From Thiotrichaceae bacterium UBA7357 (GTDB taxonomy: Bacteria > Pseudomonadota > Gammaproteobacteria > Eutrophobiales > Eutrophobiaceae), in NCBI GenBank assembly GCA_002470825.1, contig DKOR01000034.1, positions 62,001 through 126,000 of the forward strand: a stretch of DNA of 64,000 nt. The letters run 5' to 3'. Both the position numbers and the translations under genes were made by a program. Shown piece after piece: positions 1 through 10,097 of the stretch (positions are counted from its first letter, which is position 1; each line of letters starts with the position of its first letter). The notes below the pieces were generated by a model that was given only the letters and a program-made list of their open reading frames with translations, ran no database searches and was not told the DNA's origin.

Positions 1-123
1 TAACTAAATGATAATCAAACTATAATTTAACACGACCTACAATATTCATTCAGAAAAAATAGTAATCCGAATACACCAACTCGCAAGGTTTCTATATATG
101 TCCCTGAGAATGTCAAAGAAATT

Positions 124-1554
124 CTAACCAGCTAATGCCATTAAGCATAAACTCATCAAAATGTTTGGTGCAAGACCCAATACTAATATTAGTATTCCAT
201 TAATACTTAATACAAAGTGCATTTTTTTTGATGTTTTAATCGTTGTCATTGAATCTGGTTCATCAAAATACATTAGTTTAATAATACGAAGATAGTAGTA
301 AACACCAATTATTGAAAATAGAACAGCGATAACTGCTATTTCAACAAAACCTGAGGCAACAAGCTCTTGTAACACGAACCACTTAGACCAGAAGCCTAGG
401 AAAGGAGGAACTCCTGCCATTGAGAACATTATGCATAGCATAACAAAGGCAAACCAAGGGCTTCTTTGAGACAAACCCTTAAAATCAAAAAGCATGTCTG
501 CTTCGAGACCATTACGTCCAAGCAGGATAATCATGCCAAATGCACCCATAGTCATTAATTCATAGCTAATGATATAGAACATTGAGGCGGAGAATCCTGA
601 TGCTGTTCCCGCAATAAAACCAAGAAAGAAGAATCCAATATGGGCTATTGTTGAGTATGCTAACATGCGTTTCATATTAGTTTGCGCGATAGCAATAATA
701 TTTCCGGTAGCCATAGATAATACAGCTAGAATTATTAGAATTGATTGCCAGTCACTAACCAAAGGCATTAAACCATCGACCAAGACACGCATCGCCATAG
801 CAAATGCAGCCAACTTAGGCGCCGTACTAATAAATAATGTCACCGATGTAGGAGCGCCCTGATAAACGTCAGGCACCCACATATGGAATGGTGCGGCACC
901 AAGTTTGAATGCAATACCAACGATTAAAAAGATCATGCCGTAAATCAGGTGCATGTGACTTACATTATCGACATTGATTCTTTCAGAAATGGTAAGTAAG
1001 TCTAAAGAACCTGTTAGTCCATAGATTATTGAAATACCATATAGCAACATACCCGAGGCTATTGCACCCAATACAAAATATTTCATAGCCGCTTCTGAAG
1101 CAGCCTTTGACTCACGTTGCATGGCAACCATGGCGTAAAGAGAGAGAGATAATAGTTCAAGACCTAGATAGACAGATAATAAACTATAGGCTGAGGTCAT
1201 AATCATCATACCAAGTACTGCAAACAAGCCAAGTACAAAGTACTCACCTTTTAGAAATTTATGTTCTTTTAGATATTCATACGAATAAAGAAATACCACA
1301 GAGGTGATACCACACATTAATACCTTAAGAATTGCACTCATGTAATCACTGACAAAACTGCCATTAAAAGCAACCTGCGCTTTGTATGGAAAGTAAAATA
1401 ATACTAGCGCCATGACGACTAATAGACTTGCTTGAGTAGTCCAATACGTCAACAGATGTAATGGATCTTTACTAAACGCATCCACCATCAATACCAAACA
1501 TGCCAAAGCAAGGAGTATTATTTCTGGTAATATAATGATTAAGTCAACATTCAT
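124..1554 (-). CDS. nuoN: NADH-quinone oxidoreductase subunit N
   Basis: This is an antiporter-like subunit of the membrane arm of respiratory complex I, which helps couple NADH:quinone electron transfer to proton pumping across the inner membrane. The 476-residue protein is hydrophobic throughout and carries the family signature MWVPDVYQGAPTSVTLF near residue 225, plus the lysine-containing segment AQTNMKRMLAYSTIAHIG near residue 290. The length is normal for NuoN. It is the last gene of the nuo operon, 10 bases after nuoM. No clear terminator is visible in the 123 bases beyond it. Identification is secure. Confidence 0.97.
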   Translation of the reverse strand: MNVDLIIILPEIILLALACLVLMVDAFSKDPLHLLTYWTTQASLLVVMALVLFYFPYKAQVAFNGSFVSDYMSAILKVLMCGITSVVFLYSYEYLKEHKFLKGEYFVLGLFAVLGMMIMTSAYSLLSVYLGLELLSLSLYAMVAMQRESKAASEAAMKYFVLGAIASGMLLYGISIIYGLTGSLDLLTISERINVDNVSHMHLIYGMIFLIVGIAFKLGAAPFHMWVPDVYQGAPTSVTLFISTAPKLAAFAMAMRVLVDGLMPLVSDWQSILIILAVLSMATGNIIAIAQTNMKRMLAYSTIAHIGFFFLGFIAGTASGFSASMFYIISYELMTMGAFGMIILLGRNGLEADMLFDFKGLSQRSPWFAFVMLCIMFSMAGVPPFLGFWSKWFVLQELVASGFVEIAVIAVLFSIIGVYYYLRIIKLMYFDEPDSMTTIKTSKKMHFVLSINGILILVLGLAPNILMSLCLMALAG

Positions 1555-1564
1555 AGTTCAACAT

Positions 1565-3085
1565 TTATAAAATCTTTGTATGGATTATGTGCTCGATTAG
1601 TTTTTCTACTGTCGCATGCATGACTTCGAATATCGGTTCTGGCCAAATTCCGAATATTAAAACAACAACTGCTAATAAGAAAAGAATAAACGCTTCTCGC
1701 ATATTAATATCTTCTAATTGCGCAATAGATTCGCTAGTGACCTCACCAAATACAACGCGTTTATACATCCACAAGGTATAAGCGGCACCTAAAATCAGCG
1801 TTATTGCTGCTGTAAATGCGACCCAGAAACTGGTTTCGAAGCTGCTAAGAATAACTAGAAACTCACCAACAAAACCCGACGTCCCTGGCAAACCGGCATT
1901 AGACATAGCAAACAACATCATAAAGGCAGCAAAGTACGGCATAGTATTTACTACACCACCATAATCTTTAATCATACGACTATGTATGCGGTCATACATA
2001 ACACCAACACACAGGAACATCGCCGCAGAGATAAAACCATGAGAAATCATCTGCATCATTGCGCCTTCCATACCCATAATAGCACCTGAAGATGACCCGC
2101 TAGCTGTAAAAATACTAAACGGCAAAAAGAACCCGAGTGTCACAAAACCCATATGCGATATAGAAGAATAGGCAATCAACTTTTTCATATCTTCCTGGAC
2201 CAGAGCAACAAAGCCTATATAAACAATAGCAATGAGTGAGAGTACAATCATTGCATCGCCAAAATAGGCACTACCATCAGGAGTTATTGGTAAACTTAAT
2301 CTCAAAAAGCCATAGCCACCCATCTTCAACATGACCGCTGCCAGAATTACAGAACCACCGGTTGGCGCTTCTACGTGGGCATCTGGCAACCATGTGTGTA
2401 TTGGCCACATTGGTATTTTCACCGCAAAAGCTAAAAAGAATGCCACGAAAATAAATTTCTGAACTGTTAAAGACAGTGGCGCATCGTGTAACGCTTCAAT
2501 ATTAAAACTACCTACAGTTGTATAAAGGTATAGAAATGCTACTAGCATAAATACTGAACCGAGGAAGGTATATAGGAAAAACTTGATTGTGGCATAGACT
2601 CTATTCGGGCCACCCCAAATTCCAATAATCAAAAACATCGGAATTAGCATTGCTTCCCAGAACACATAAAATAGAATTGCATCGAGGGCGAGAAACACAC
2701 CGTTCATTAAACCAGTCAATATCAAGAATGCACACATATAATAAGAGATATGTTTTTCAATCACTTCCCATGCAGCCAATATAACCAGGATAGTGGTAAA
2801 GCTAGTCAGCATTATCAATGGTAAGGCAATCCCATCAACACCTAGATGATATTTAATATCGAAGGCTTTTATCCAATCTGATTCTTCAATAAATTGCATC
2901 CCTCCATAAGAAGGATCGAACTGACAATATAGAATGACAGCAAATATAAAAGTAATTATGGAAACAGCAAGTGAAAAATACTTAACTGTTTGTTCTTGTC
3001 GATCGCCCACAATCAATGCCCAAACACCACCAATAATCGGCGTATAAATAAGAATGCTTAAAATGGGCAAATTATTTAATAACAT
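1565..3085 (-). CDS. nuoM: NADH-quinone oxidoreductase subunit M
   Basis: This is the second antiporter-like proton-channel subunit of complex I in the inner membrane. The 506-residue polytopic protein has the Mrp/NuoM hallmark WLPDAHVEAPTGGSVILA near residue 230 and the conserved glutamate in the segment FYVFWEAMLIPMFLIIG near residue 140, where the family has a functional Glu. Its length agrees with other NuoM proteins. It lies between nuoL (56-base gap) and nuoN (10-base gap) in the usual L-M-N order. Confidence 0.97.
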   Translation of the reverse strand: MLLNNLPILSILIYTPIIGGVWALIVGDRQEQTVKYFSLAVSIITFIFAVILYCQFDPSYGGMQFIEESDWIKAFDIKYHLGVDGIALPLIMLTSFTTILVILAAWEVIEKHISYYMCAFLILTGLMNGVFLALDAILFYVFWEAMLIPMFLIIGIWGGPNRVYATIKFFLYTFLGSVFMLVAFLYLYTTVGSFNIEALHDAPLSLTVQKFIFVAFFLAFAVKIPMWPIHTWLPDAHVEAPTGGSVILAAVMLKMGGYGFLRLSLPITPDGSAYFGDAMIVLSLIAIVYIGFVALVQEDMKKLIAYSSISHMGFVTLGFFLPFSIFTASGSSSGAIMGMEGAMMQMISHGFISAAMFLCVGVMYDRIHSRMIKDYGGVVNTMPYFAAFMMLFAMSNAGLPGTSGFVGEFLVILSSFETSFWVAFTAAITLILGAAYTLWMYKRVVFGEVTSESIAQLEDINMREAFILFLLAVVVLIFGIWPEPIFEVMHATVEKLIEHIIHTKIL

Positions 3086-3141
3086 TATTTAAGATTTACT
3101 ATTTTACAGTTCTTATGTTCTTTTAATTAAGCTTTATTAGC

Positions 3142-5121
3142 TCAATCAAGAACACCATGTACAAATATTACTAGGAGCACAAGCAAGCCGATGATTATTG
3201 AAAAAGCATAATGATAAAGATAGCCGGACTGTACATGACGAATAAAACTTGAAAATATACGTACACTTCTCGCCGTACCATTGACGAAAAAGCCATCAAT
3301 AATATTGATGTCCCCTATCCGCCAAAGTAAATGACCAAGTCTTATAGTACCTTTTGCAAATATAAGTTGATTGAAGTCATCAAAACCATACTTATTAACA
3401 AGTAATTTGTGTGCAGGACCAATTTTACTAACCAATTTATCAGGAGTATCTGGGAACTTGATATAACATAACCAAGCAACAAAAAAACCTGAAGACATCA
3501 AAATGAGAACTAGTGGATGCTGAATGGAATGTAATAAAAAACCACCAATACCATGATAATCTTCAGCCATCCGAGCAAGGACATCATGGCCATCGGTGCT
3601 CGCAACATAAATTGCGTCATCGAAATATTTACCGAACAACATTGGCTCAATTAAAAAAGCACCTAGTATTAATGAAGGAATAGCTAAAACAATCAATGGC
3701 GCAATCACAACGGCAGGTGCTTCATGCATACTTTTCCAGGTTCCTATATCCATCTTTTGGTCTCCATGAAAGGTCATGAAGAACAAACGAAAACTATATA
3801 AGGCCGTGATAAACACACCGGCCATAACCGAGAAATAAGCGAAACTAGACCCTGCTAAAGTAGAGTGATGAACTGCTTCGATTATGGCGTCTTTAGAAAA
3901 GAAACCAGACGTGCCAGGAAAACCGATCAATGCGAGTGTTCCACACAAACAAGTAAGCCAAGTAACCGGCATTACTTTATACAAGCCACCCATTTTTCTC
4001 ATATCTTGTTCATGATGCATGACAATAATCACTGCACCTGCACCAAGGAACAACAATGCTTTGAAAAATGCATGCGTTACTAAGTGAAACATAGCTGCTG
4101 CATAAGCTGAAGCCCCTAAAGCAACAGTCATGTATCCTAACTGGGATAAAGTTGAATAAGCCACAACACGCTTAATATCGTTTTGTACTAATCCTAATAA
4201 TCCCATAAATAATGCGGTAATCGATCCAATCACCAATATAAAACTAAGTGCCGTTTCTGATAATTCAAATAATGGTGACATTCTCGAAACCATGAATATG
4301 CCAGCAGTGACCATCGTCGCAGCGTGAATCAATGCTGAAATAGGCGTCGGACCTTCCATTGAGTCAGGCAACCAAACATGCAGTGGGACTTGTGCTGATT
4401 TGCCCATAGCACCAATGAATAAACAAATACAGATTACAGTCATTAATGACCATGACTCATCACCCCATATCGTTATGGTTGAATCAGCATACTGAGTTAC
4501 ATTACTAAATATTTCAGTATAATCAAGTGAATCGAAAGTCATTACAATTGCAGCGATACCCAGCAGAAAACCAAAGTCCCCTACTCTATTTACCAAAAAT
4601 GCCTTCATGTTTGCGAAAACTGCGGTTTCTTTTTTATACCAAAATCCGATCAATAGATACGAAACTAGACCAACGGCTTCCCAACCAAAAAACAACTGTA
4701 GAAAGTTATTCGACATAACTAGCATCAGCATGGCAAACGTGAATAAGGAGATATAGCTAAAGAAGCGCTGATAACCCGGGTCTTCATGCATATACCCTAT
4801 AGTGTAAATATGAATCATCAATGAAACAAAACTTACAACGACCATCATGGTGACCGAGAGTGAATCAATTAGAAAACCAATTTTAAAATCAATGCCACCA
4901 CTACTCAGCCATGTATATAAATTTTGATTGTAAATTTCACCACCATCAAACATATGATATTTATAAGCCACCATAGAAAGAATACTGGATATAGCGACAC
5001 CAATTATAGTTGCCCAATGTGCACCACTTCTTCCGACAAACTTACCGAACAGACCAGCGACCAAAGAGCCTATTAAAGGTGCCAACACAATAGCAAGATA
5101 TATTTGTTCGATATTATTCAT
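3142..5121 (-). CDS. nuoL: NADH-quinone oxidoreductase subunit L
   Basis: This is the distal antiporter-like subunit of complex I. In the family, a long lateral helix at the C terminus runs along the membrane arm. The 659-residue polytopic protein carries VWLPDSMEGPTPISALIHA near residue 250 and the FGWEAVGLVSYLLIGFWY segment near residue 145 with the conserved Glu. The C-terminal ~120 residues contain the stretch that in homologues forms the lateral helix and last membrane anchor. It starts 6 bases after nuoK, so the two are probably translated together. Confidence 0.97.
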   Translation of the reverse strand: MNNIEQIYLAIVLAPLIGSLVAGLFGKFVGRSGAHWATIIGVAISSILSMVAYKYHMFDGGEIYNQNLYTWLSSGGIDFKIGFLIDSLSVTMMVVVSFVSLMIHIYTIGYMHEDPGYQRFFSYISLFTFAMLMLVMSNNFLQLFFGWEAVGLVSYLLIGFWYKKETAVFANMKAFLVNRVGDFGFLLGIAAIVMTFDSLDYTEIFSNVTQYADSTITIWGDESWSLMTVICICLFIGAMGKSAQVPLHVWLPDSMEGPTPISALIHAATMVTAGIFMVSRMSPLFELSETALSFILVIGSITALFMGLLGLVQNDIKRVVAYSTLSQLGYMTVALGASAYAAAMFHLVTHAFFKALLFLGAGAVIIVMHHEQDMRKMGGLYKVMPVTWLTCLCGTLALIGFPGTSGFFSKDAIIEAVHHSTLAGSSFAYFSVMAGVFITALYSFRLFFMTFHGDQKMDIGTWKSMHEAPAVVIAPLIVLAIPSLILGAFLIEPMLFGKYFDDAIYVASTDGHDVLARMAEDYHGIGGFLLHSIQHPLVLILMSSGFFVAWLCYIKFPDTPDKLVSKIGPAHKLLVNKYGFDDFNQLIFAKGTIRLGHLLWRIGDINIIDGFFVNGTARSVRIFSSFIRHVQSGYLYHYAFSIIIGLLVLLVIFVHGVLD

Positions 5122-5127
5122 GATTGA

Positions 5128-5433
5128 CTATCCTTTCATGCTATTCAGGTCGTCAATATTAATCGAGCCTTTGTTACGAAACATAACAACCAAAATGGCT
5201 AACCCAATTGCTGATTCAGCAGCTGCAACAGTCAATATGAAAAAAACAAAAATCTGCCCATGTATATCGTCAAGAAAGTGAGAAAAAGCAATGAAGTTCA
5301 TGTTGACTGATAGCAACATTAACTCAATACACATTAAGAGAATAATCACATTCTTTCTATTTAAAAAAATACCAGCAATACTAATACAAAATAATAGCGC
5401 AGCTAATGATAAAACTTCGGGCAAGGTGATCAT
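5128..5433 (-). CDS. nuoK: NADH-quinone oxidoreductase subunit K
   Basis: This is a small membrane subunit of complex I with three predicted transmembrane helices in 101 residues, the standard length. Two membrane-embedded glutamates needed for proton translocation in the family are present: Glu37 in CIELMLLSVNMNF and Glu73 in TVAAAESAIGLAI. It lies 3 bases after nuoJ and 6 bases before nuoL. Confidence 0.97.
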   Translation of the reverse strand: MITLPEVLSLAALLFCISIAGIFLNRKNVIILLMCIELMLLSVNMNFIAFSHFLDDIHGQIFVFFILTVAAAESAIGLAILVVMFRNKGSINIDDLNSMKG

Positions 5434-5436
5434 TGT

Positions 5437-6054
5437 TTAGATTTTCTTACTCTGTATATTGGACTCAGCTTTCATCTCAATGACTCGTAATCGATCTGTT
5501 TTTTTAACAATCACTTGTTCCTCAGAACTTATCGACTTATTAACTTTCGACTTACTCATACTAAGAGAGATTGCAGCAATGATAGCGACTAATAATATTG
5601 CACCAGCTATTTCGAATTGGTAGAGATATTGGGTATATAAGATCAGTCCTAATTCTTTAGTATTACTGTAATCAGGCCCAATAGATTTAATTACCATATA
5701 TGTGTCGGACATAAAGTAGTCAGAACTCACAACCAATCCCATCGCCGCAACCATCAAAACTGCAACAGTAATACCAACAGGTAAAAATCGCGTAAATCCT
5801 TCACGCACGGTTACCAAGTTAATATCTAGCATCATGACAACAAACAGAAATAACACCATAACTGCGCCGACATAAACTAACACCAGCGTTATGGCTAAAA
5901 ATTCTGCTTGTAACAGCAACCAGATTGCAGCAGAAGCGAAAAAAGATAGCACAAGTAATAGAGCAGAGTGAATTGGATTACGCATGATCACGACCATGGA
6001 CGCAGATAGCAGTAATACTCCGCCAAAAAAGTAAAAGACTATTTGTTCTATCAT
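5437..6054 (-). CDS. nuoJ: NADH-quinone oxidoreductase subunit J
   Basis: This is a membrane subunit of complex I with five predicted helices. The family motif VYVGAVMVLFLFVVMML is near residue 60; this helix carries the pi-bulge that gates proton coupling in structures of homologues. The 205-residue protein has a hydrophilic C-terminal tail of about 35 residues, rich in Lys, Ser and Glu, that follows the last helix. Such tails vary between species. It sits between nuoI (36-base gap) and nuoK. Confidence 0.95.
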   Translation of the reverse strand: MIEQIVFYFFGGVLLLSASMVVIMRNPIHSALLLVLSFFASAAIWLLLQAEFLAITLVLVYVGAVMVLFLFVVMMLDINLVTVREGFTRFLPVGITVAVLMVAAMGLVVSSDYFMSDTYMVIKSIGPDYSNTKELGLILYTQYLYQFEIAGAILLVAIIAAISLSMSKSKVNKSISSEEQVIVKKTDRLRVIEMKAESNIQSKKI

Positions 6055-6090
6055 TTATGTTTATCTTGTTTATAAATAAATATATTTTTG

Positions 6091-6582
6091 TTAACGGTAC
6101 AAGGCATCTTTTGTTCGATCTTCTGCTAATTGTTTCTCGACTAAATCACCAATTTCTAGCAGTCTTTGTTTTGTCATTAATAAGTCACCACGTTTCTCAC
6201 CATGATATTCGAATATTCGTGTTTCCACGATAGAATCAACTGGACATGACTCTTCACAAAATCCACAAAATATACATTTAGTCAGATCAATATCATATTT
6301 AGTTGTACGTCGACTACCGTCGGCACGCGCTTCCGATTCAATAGTTATAGCTACAGCTGGACAAACAGCTTCGCATAATTTGCAGGCTATACAGCGTTCT
6401 TCACCATTAGGATAACGACGCAATGCATGCAGACCACGAAACCGATGTGATTGAGGCGTCTTTTCTTCAGGATACTGCACAGTAATCTTACGCTTAAACA
6501 AATATTTTCCAGTAAGACGTAAACCTTTAAGTAATTCCCAAAGGAATAAGCTGGTAACATAATTTTTAATGTTATCAATCAT
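6091..6582 (-). CDS. nuoI: NADH-quinone oxidoreductase subunit I (two 4Fe-4S clusters)
   Basis: This ferredoxin-like subunit carries clusters N6a and N6b in the complex I connecting arm and passes electrons towards NuoB. Two CxxCxxCxxxCP motifs are visible: CIACKLCEAVCP near residue 63 and CIFCGFCEESCP near residue 103. The N-terminal ~45 residues are the amphipathic segment that docks on the membrane. The 163-residue length is normal. It begins 5 bases after nuoH. Confidence 0.97.
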   Translation of the reverse strand: MIDNIKNYVTSLFLWELLKGLRLTGKYLFKRKITVQYPEEKTPQSHRFRGLHALRRYPNGEERCIACKLCEAVCPAVAITIESEARADGSRRTTKYDIDLTKCIFCGFCEESCPVDSIVETRIFEYHGEKRGDLLMTKQRLLEIGDLVEKQLAEDRTKDALYR

Positions 6583-6587
6583 TATGA

Positions 6588-7703
6588 TTAATTAAACCAA
6601 GGTGAGGTATTAGTAACAACCAATGCCGAAACCACGACTAACCAAACTATTGTTATTGGAATAAATACTTTCCAGCCCAGACGCATAATCTGATCATAAC
6701 GATAGCGTGGGAAAGTAGCCCTAAACCATAAAAACAGGAACATAAAAAATGATGTCTTGGCTAATAACCAAAACATGGGAGGTACCCAGTTAAAAAGTTC
6801 CTCAAAAATTGGAACACCTTGAAAAGGTGACAGCCATCCACCACAAAACATAATGGCAGATAATACAGATATCAAAATCATATTGGCATATTCAGCCATG
6901 AAGAATACAGAAAATGCCATTCCACCATATTCAACATGGAAGCCAGCAACAATTTCAGATTCACCCTCTGCCACATCAAATGGCGCCCGATTTGTTTCTG
7001 CTAAGCCAGAAATAAAATAGATAATAAATAATGGAAATAAAGGTATCCAAAACCAATGAAACACACTACCTACCTGTGAATTTACTATATCACCCAGGTT
7101 TAAACTTCCTGCAGCAACTAAGACACCAACCAAAGCAAACCCCATTGCAATTTCATACGCGACAATTTGTGCTGCTGAACGCATCGCGCCCAGAAAAGCA
7201 TATTTAGAATTTGAGGCCCAACCAGCAATAATTACACCATAAACTGCTAATGAGGTCAGTGCTAGCACATACAGCAAGCCAGCATTAATATTTGCTAATA
7301 CCTTAGTGTCATCAAAAGGGATGACTGCCCATGCTGCTAATGACGGCGCTAGAGAAAGTATCGGCGCCATAATAAACAAAGATCGATTTGAACCCGTCGG
7401 CACTATAATTTCTTTAACTAGAAGTTTTACAGCATCGGCGATAGGCTGACCTAGTCCCCATAAACTAAAACCAAAAAAGCCTACTCTATTTGGGCCGATA
7501 CGCCCTTGAATAAAGCCTATGACTTTTCGTTCGGCATAAGTAAAATAAGCAACTGTGATTAACACAGGTACTAATATTGAAAAAATTTTAATTACGGTCT
7601 GTAATACAGTCAGCGCCTGAGCTTGATAATCAACTGGCAAAAGAATTGTTGTTATCGGTAGTAACACGTTTTGACTTATAAATTGATAGACTATTTCTAA
7701 CAT
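6588..7703 (-). CDS. nuoH: NADH-quinone oxidoreductase subunit H
   Basis: This polytopic subunit forms much of the quinone-binding chamber where the peripheral and membrane arms meet. Signatures are AERKVIGFIQGRIGPNRVG near residue 55 and ETNRAPFDVAEGESEIVAG near residue 235. I placed the start at the ATG at 7703 (MLEIVYQF, 371 residues), just after the nuoG stop. A longer in-frame reading to 7745 would overlap nuoG by 38 bases and adds a hydrophilic N terminus not expected here. Confidence 0.95.
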   Translation of the reverse strand: MLEIVYQFISQNVLLPITTILLPVDYQAQALTVLQTVIKIFSILVPVLITVAYFTYAERKVIGFIQGRIGPNRVGFFGFSLWGLGQPIADAVKLLVKEIIVPTGSNRSLFIMAPILSLAPSLAAWAVIPFDDTKVLANINAGLLYVLALTSLAVYGVIIAGWASNSKYAFLGAMRSAAQIVAYEIAMGFALVGVLVAAGSLNLGDIVNSQVGSVFHWFWIPLFPLFIIYFISGLAETNRAPFDVAEGESEIVAGFHVEYGGMAFSVFFMAEYANMILISVLSAIMFCGGWLSPFQGVPIFEELFNWVPPMFWLLAKTSFFMFLFLWFRATFPRYRYDQIMRLGWKVFIPITIVWLVVVSALVVTNTSPWFN

Positions 7704-7707
7704 TGCA

Positions 7708-10089
7708 TCAAGCTTTTGCGATCCTGATCGGACCGAATGAACCACCTAGATCAATCTGAGCCGGATGTGCCGATTGAATCAAAACACAATCATCAGGAAC
7801 TCTATCATCAATGACTACATTCAAGTTCACAGCACTATCATCTTGTTCAACATTTGCAGTGTCTGTATCACTTAAATTATTTTTATCTGCCAAAACTCTA
7901 TTGATATGAATCGCACCATCAGAAACATTATCGGTTTGTTGCAATGAAAAAGCACGTCTACAAAGTGAATCAATCATATTCATTGGTGTTTCAGTAATAC
8001 GTTGCAAATCTGTACTCTTTTTTTCGATAGCGACAGGTGACCGCCAATGACCCATGTTTTCAGCTTTAATATCACCTATCGTTTGCATTACTTCAGCATT
8101 TACATCTGATGAAGACTGATATTCAAAACCATCCAAGTTAAAAGTATTGCCTAGAACTCTTAATAATTTCCAAGCTGGTCTTGCTTCACCAAGCGGTGGC
8201 ACTGCCCCGGTAAAGCTTTGGCTAATACCTTCATTGTTGATATAGGTACCAGAGGTCTCAACAAATGCTGAAATAGGTAACATAACATCGGCGTAGTTTT
8301 CAATTTCACCACTGCGATATGCTGTTAATGAAATGACTAGCTCAGCATCATTCATTGCTATACGCGCGGCACGACTGTCCCAACAATCCAGTTCTGGTTC
8401 TGTACCCAACAGAACATAAGCTTTTAATTTTGCATGCAACATTTCATTACTATTCATACCAATATTGGCACATTGTTTACCACCAGCATGGCGATGTGGA
8501 ACTGCGCCTGCTAACCAAGCACCTGAACTATTTGCCGCTTCAGATAAATATCCCAAATTTGAGTTGCTAATCTTGGCAATTAAACCAGCAAGTGTGCGTA
8601 ATGATGAAAATTGAGGATGTGCAGTTGCCGTATTACCCAGTAGCACGATTGCTCTTTTCGAAGATATAAGTTTGCTCGCTATTATTTGATGTACTTCAGT
8701 AAAGTTTACGTTTTCGACATACTGTTTTGCTTGGGTATCGATGGGACCATCACTCATTTCAATAACTGCCTTTAATATAGAAGTCAATTCAAGCGGCAGT
8801 TCTTCAGGAGCAACTATACTTTTTACTTCTAGCGGGTAGTTATAGTCATAATCAACCGGGTTCAACAGCATAATAGCAGCACCTTTCAATGCAGCCTTGC
8901 GCAGGCGATGATTCATGATCGGTTGTTCCTTTCTAACATTACTTCCTATCAAGAGTGCCGATTGCAATGTTTCTAATCCTGAGACGGTCTGCCCTAAATA
9001 AGGAAACTGTGAAACTAAATCTTGATCTGAAAAATCAGCTTGTCTTAAGCGGGTATCGATATTACTCGAACCAATACCACGTGCGAATTTCTGTAATAAA
9101 TAAAGCTCTTCTAAAGTTGCAGAAGGAGACGCTAATAAACCTACCTGTTCTGCACTATTCGACTCAATTACGCCATTTAGTTTTTCTTTAACAACATCTA
9201 ATGCCGTTTCCCAATCCACTTCTTTCCAGGAATCGTCTTCTTTAATCATCGGCATTTGTAAACGATCATCGCTATAAATACCTTCATAGCTAAATCGATC
9301 TCGATCAGAAAGCCACACTTCATTAATTGATTCATTTTCTGCTGGTGCCACTCGTTTGACACGATCACCTTTCACATGAAGGTGAATATTTGATCCTACT
9401 GAATCATGAGGCGCAATGCCGTCTTTTTGTACCAGCTCCCAAGTTCTTGCAGAATAGCGAAATGGTTTTGAGGTTAATGCACCAACAGGGCAAAGATCGA
9501 TTATATTACCCGACATTTCAGAGCTGACACTTTTTTCTATGTAAGTTCCGATCTCCATATTCTCGCCGCGACCAGTTGCGCCCATTTCACGTAAGCCTGC
9601 CACCTCTTCACCAAAACGAACACAGCGTGTGCAATGAATACAACGAGTAAGATCGGTTTGTATTAGTGATCCAATATTTTTATCTTTTACGACGCGTTTC
9701 TTCTCTTGATATCGAGAAACATCACCGCCATAACCCATGGCCAAATCTTGCAATTCACATTCACCACCCTGATCACAAATTGGACAGTCTAGCGGGTGAT
9801 TAATTAACAAAAATTCCATGATTGATTTCTGTGCATCAGTCGCTACTTTAGATTGCGTTTTGACTATCATGCCATCCATTACAGGAGTTGCACACGCGGG
9901 TAGCGGTTTTGGCGCTTTTTCAACTTCAACCAGACACATTCTGCAATTAGCAGCGACGGTTAATTTTTTGTGATAGCAAAAACGTGGCACATAGATGTCA
10001 TTCGCGTCCGTTACCTCAATCAGCATCTGTCCTTTATCTGCCTTTAAGGACTTACCATCTACTTCAATTTTTATATGATTGTCTGACAT
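7708..10089 (-). CDS. nuoG: NADH-quinone oxidoreductase subunit G
   Basis: This is the largest peripheral-arm subunit of complex I. It holds an N-terminal [2Fe-2S] ferredoxin domain (CYHKKL...NCRMC), a CPICDQGGECELQD segment and CIHCTRCVRFGEEVAG near residue 150 for N-type clusters, followed by a molybdopterin-oxidoreductase-like domain that has lost its cofactor role in the family. The start is set at MSDNHIKIEV (10089), 8 bases after the nuoF stop; four upstream in-frame residues would overlap nuoF. The C-terminal ~100 residues are acidic and asparagine-rich, a variable part of the family. Confidence 0.95.
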   Translation of the reverse strand: MSDNHIKIEVDGKSLKADKGQMLIEVTDANDIYVPRFCYHKKLTVAANCRMCLVEVEKAPKPLPACATPVMDGMIVKTQSKVATDAQKSIMEFLLINHPLDCPICDQGGECELQDLAMGYGGDVSRYQEKKRVVKDKNIGSLIQTDLTRCIHCTRCVRFGEEVAGLREMGATGRGENMEIGTYIEKSVSSEMSGNIIDLCPVGALTSKPFRYSARTWELVQKDGIAPHDSVGSNIHLHVKGDRVKRVAPAENESINEVWLSDRDRFSYEGIYSDDRLQMPMIKEDDSWKEVDWETALDVVKEKLNGVIESNSAEQVGLLASPSATLEELYLLQKFARGIGSSNIDTRLRQADFSDQDLVSQFPYLGQTVSGLETLQSALLIGSNVRKEQPIMNHRLRKAALKGAAIMLLNPVDYDYNYPLEVKSIVAPEELPLELTSILKAVIEMSDGPIDTQAKQYVENVNFTEVHQIIASKLISSKRAIVLLGNTATAHPQFSSLRTLAGLIAKISNSNLGYLSEAANSSGAWLAGAVPHRHAGGKQCANIGMNSNEMLHAKLKAYVLLGTEPELDCWDSRAARIAMNDAELVISLTAYRSGEIENYADVMLPISAFVETSGTYINNEGISQSFTGAVPPLGEARPAWKLLRVLGNTFNLDGFEYQSSSDVNAEVMQTIGDIKAENMGHWRSPVAIEKKSTDLQRITETPMNMIDSLCRRAFSLQQTDNVSDGAIHINRVLADKNNLSDTDTANVEQDDSAVNLNVVIDDRVPDDCVLIQSAHPAQIDLGGSFGPIRIAKA

Positions 10090-10097
10090 ACTATTTA

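Noticed and set aside
1..123. Possible tRNA or terminator downstream of nuoN
   Set aside because: No cloverleaf and no convincing hairpin could be drawn in this short stretch at the window edge.
8355..9191. Plus-strand open frames opposite nuoG
   Set aside because: They have no ribosome sites, no family resemblance and lie fully within a well-supported gene on the other strand. The same applies to the other opposite-strand frames across nuo, aceA, clpA, fusA2 and typA.
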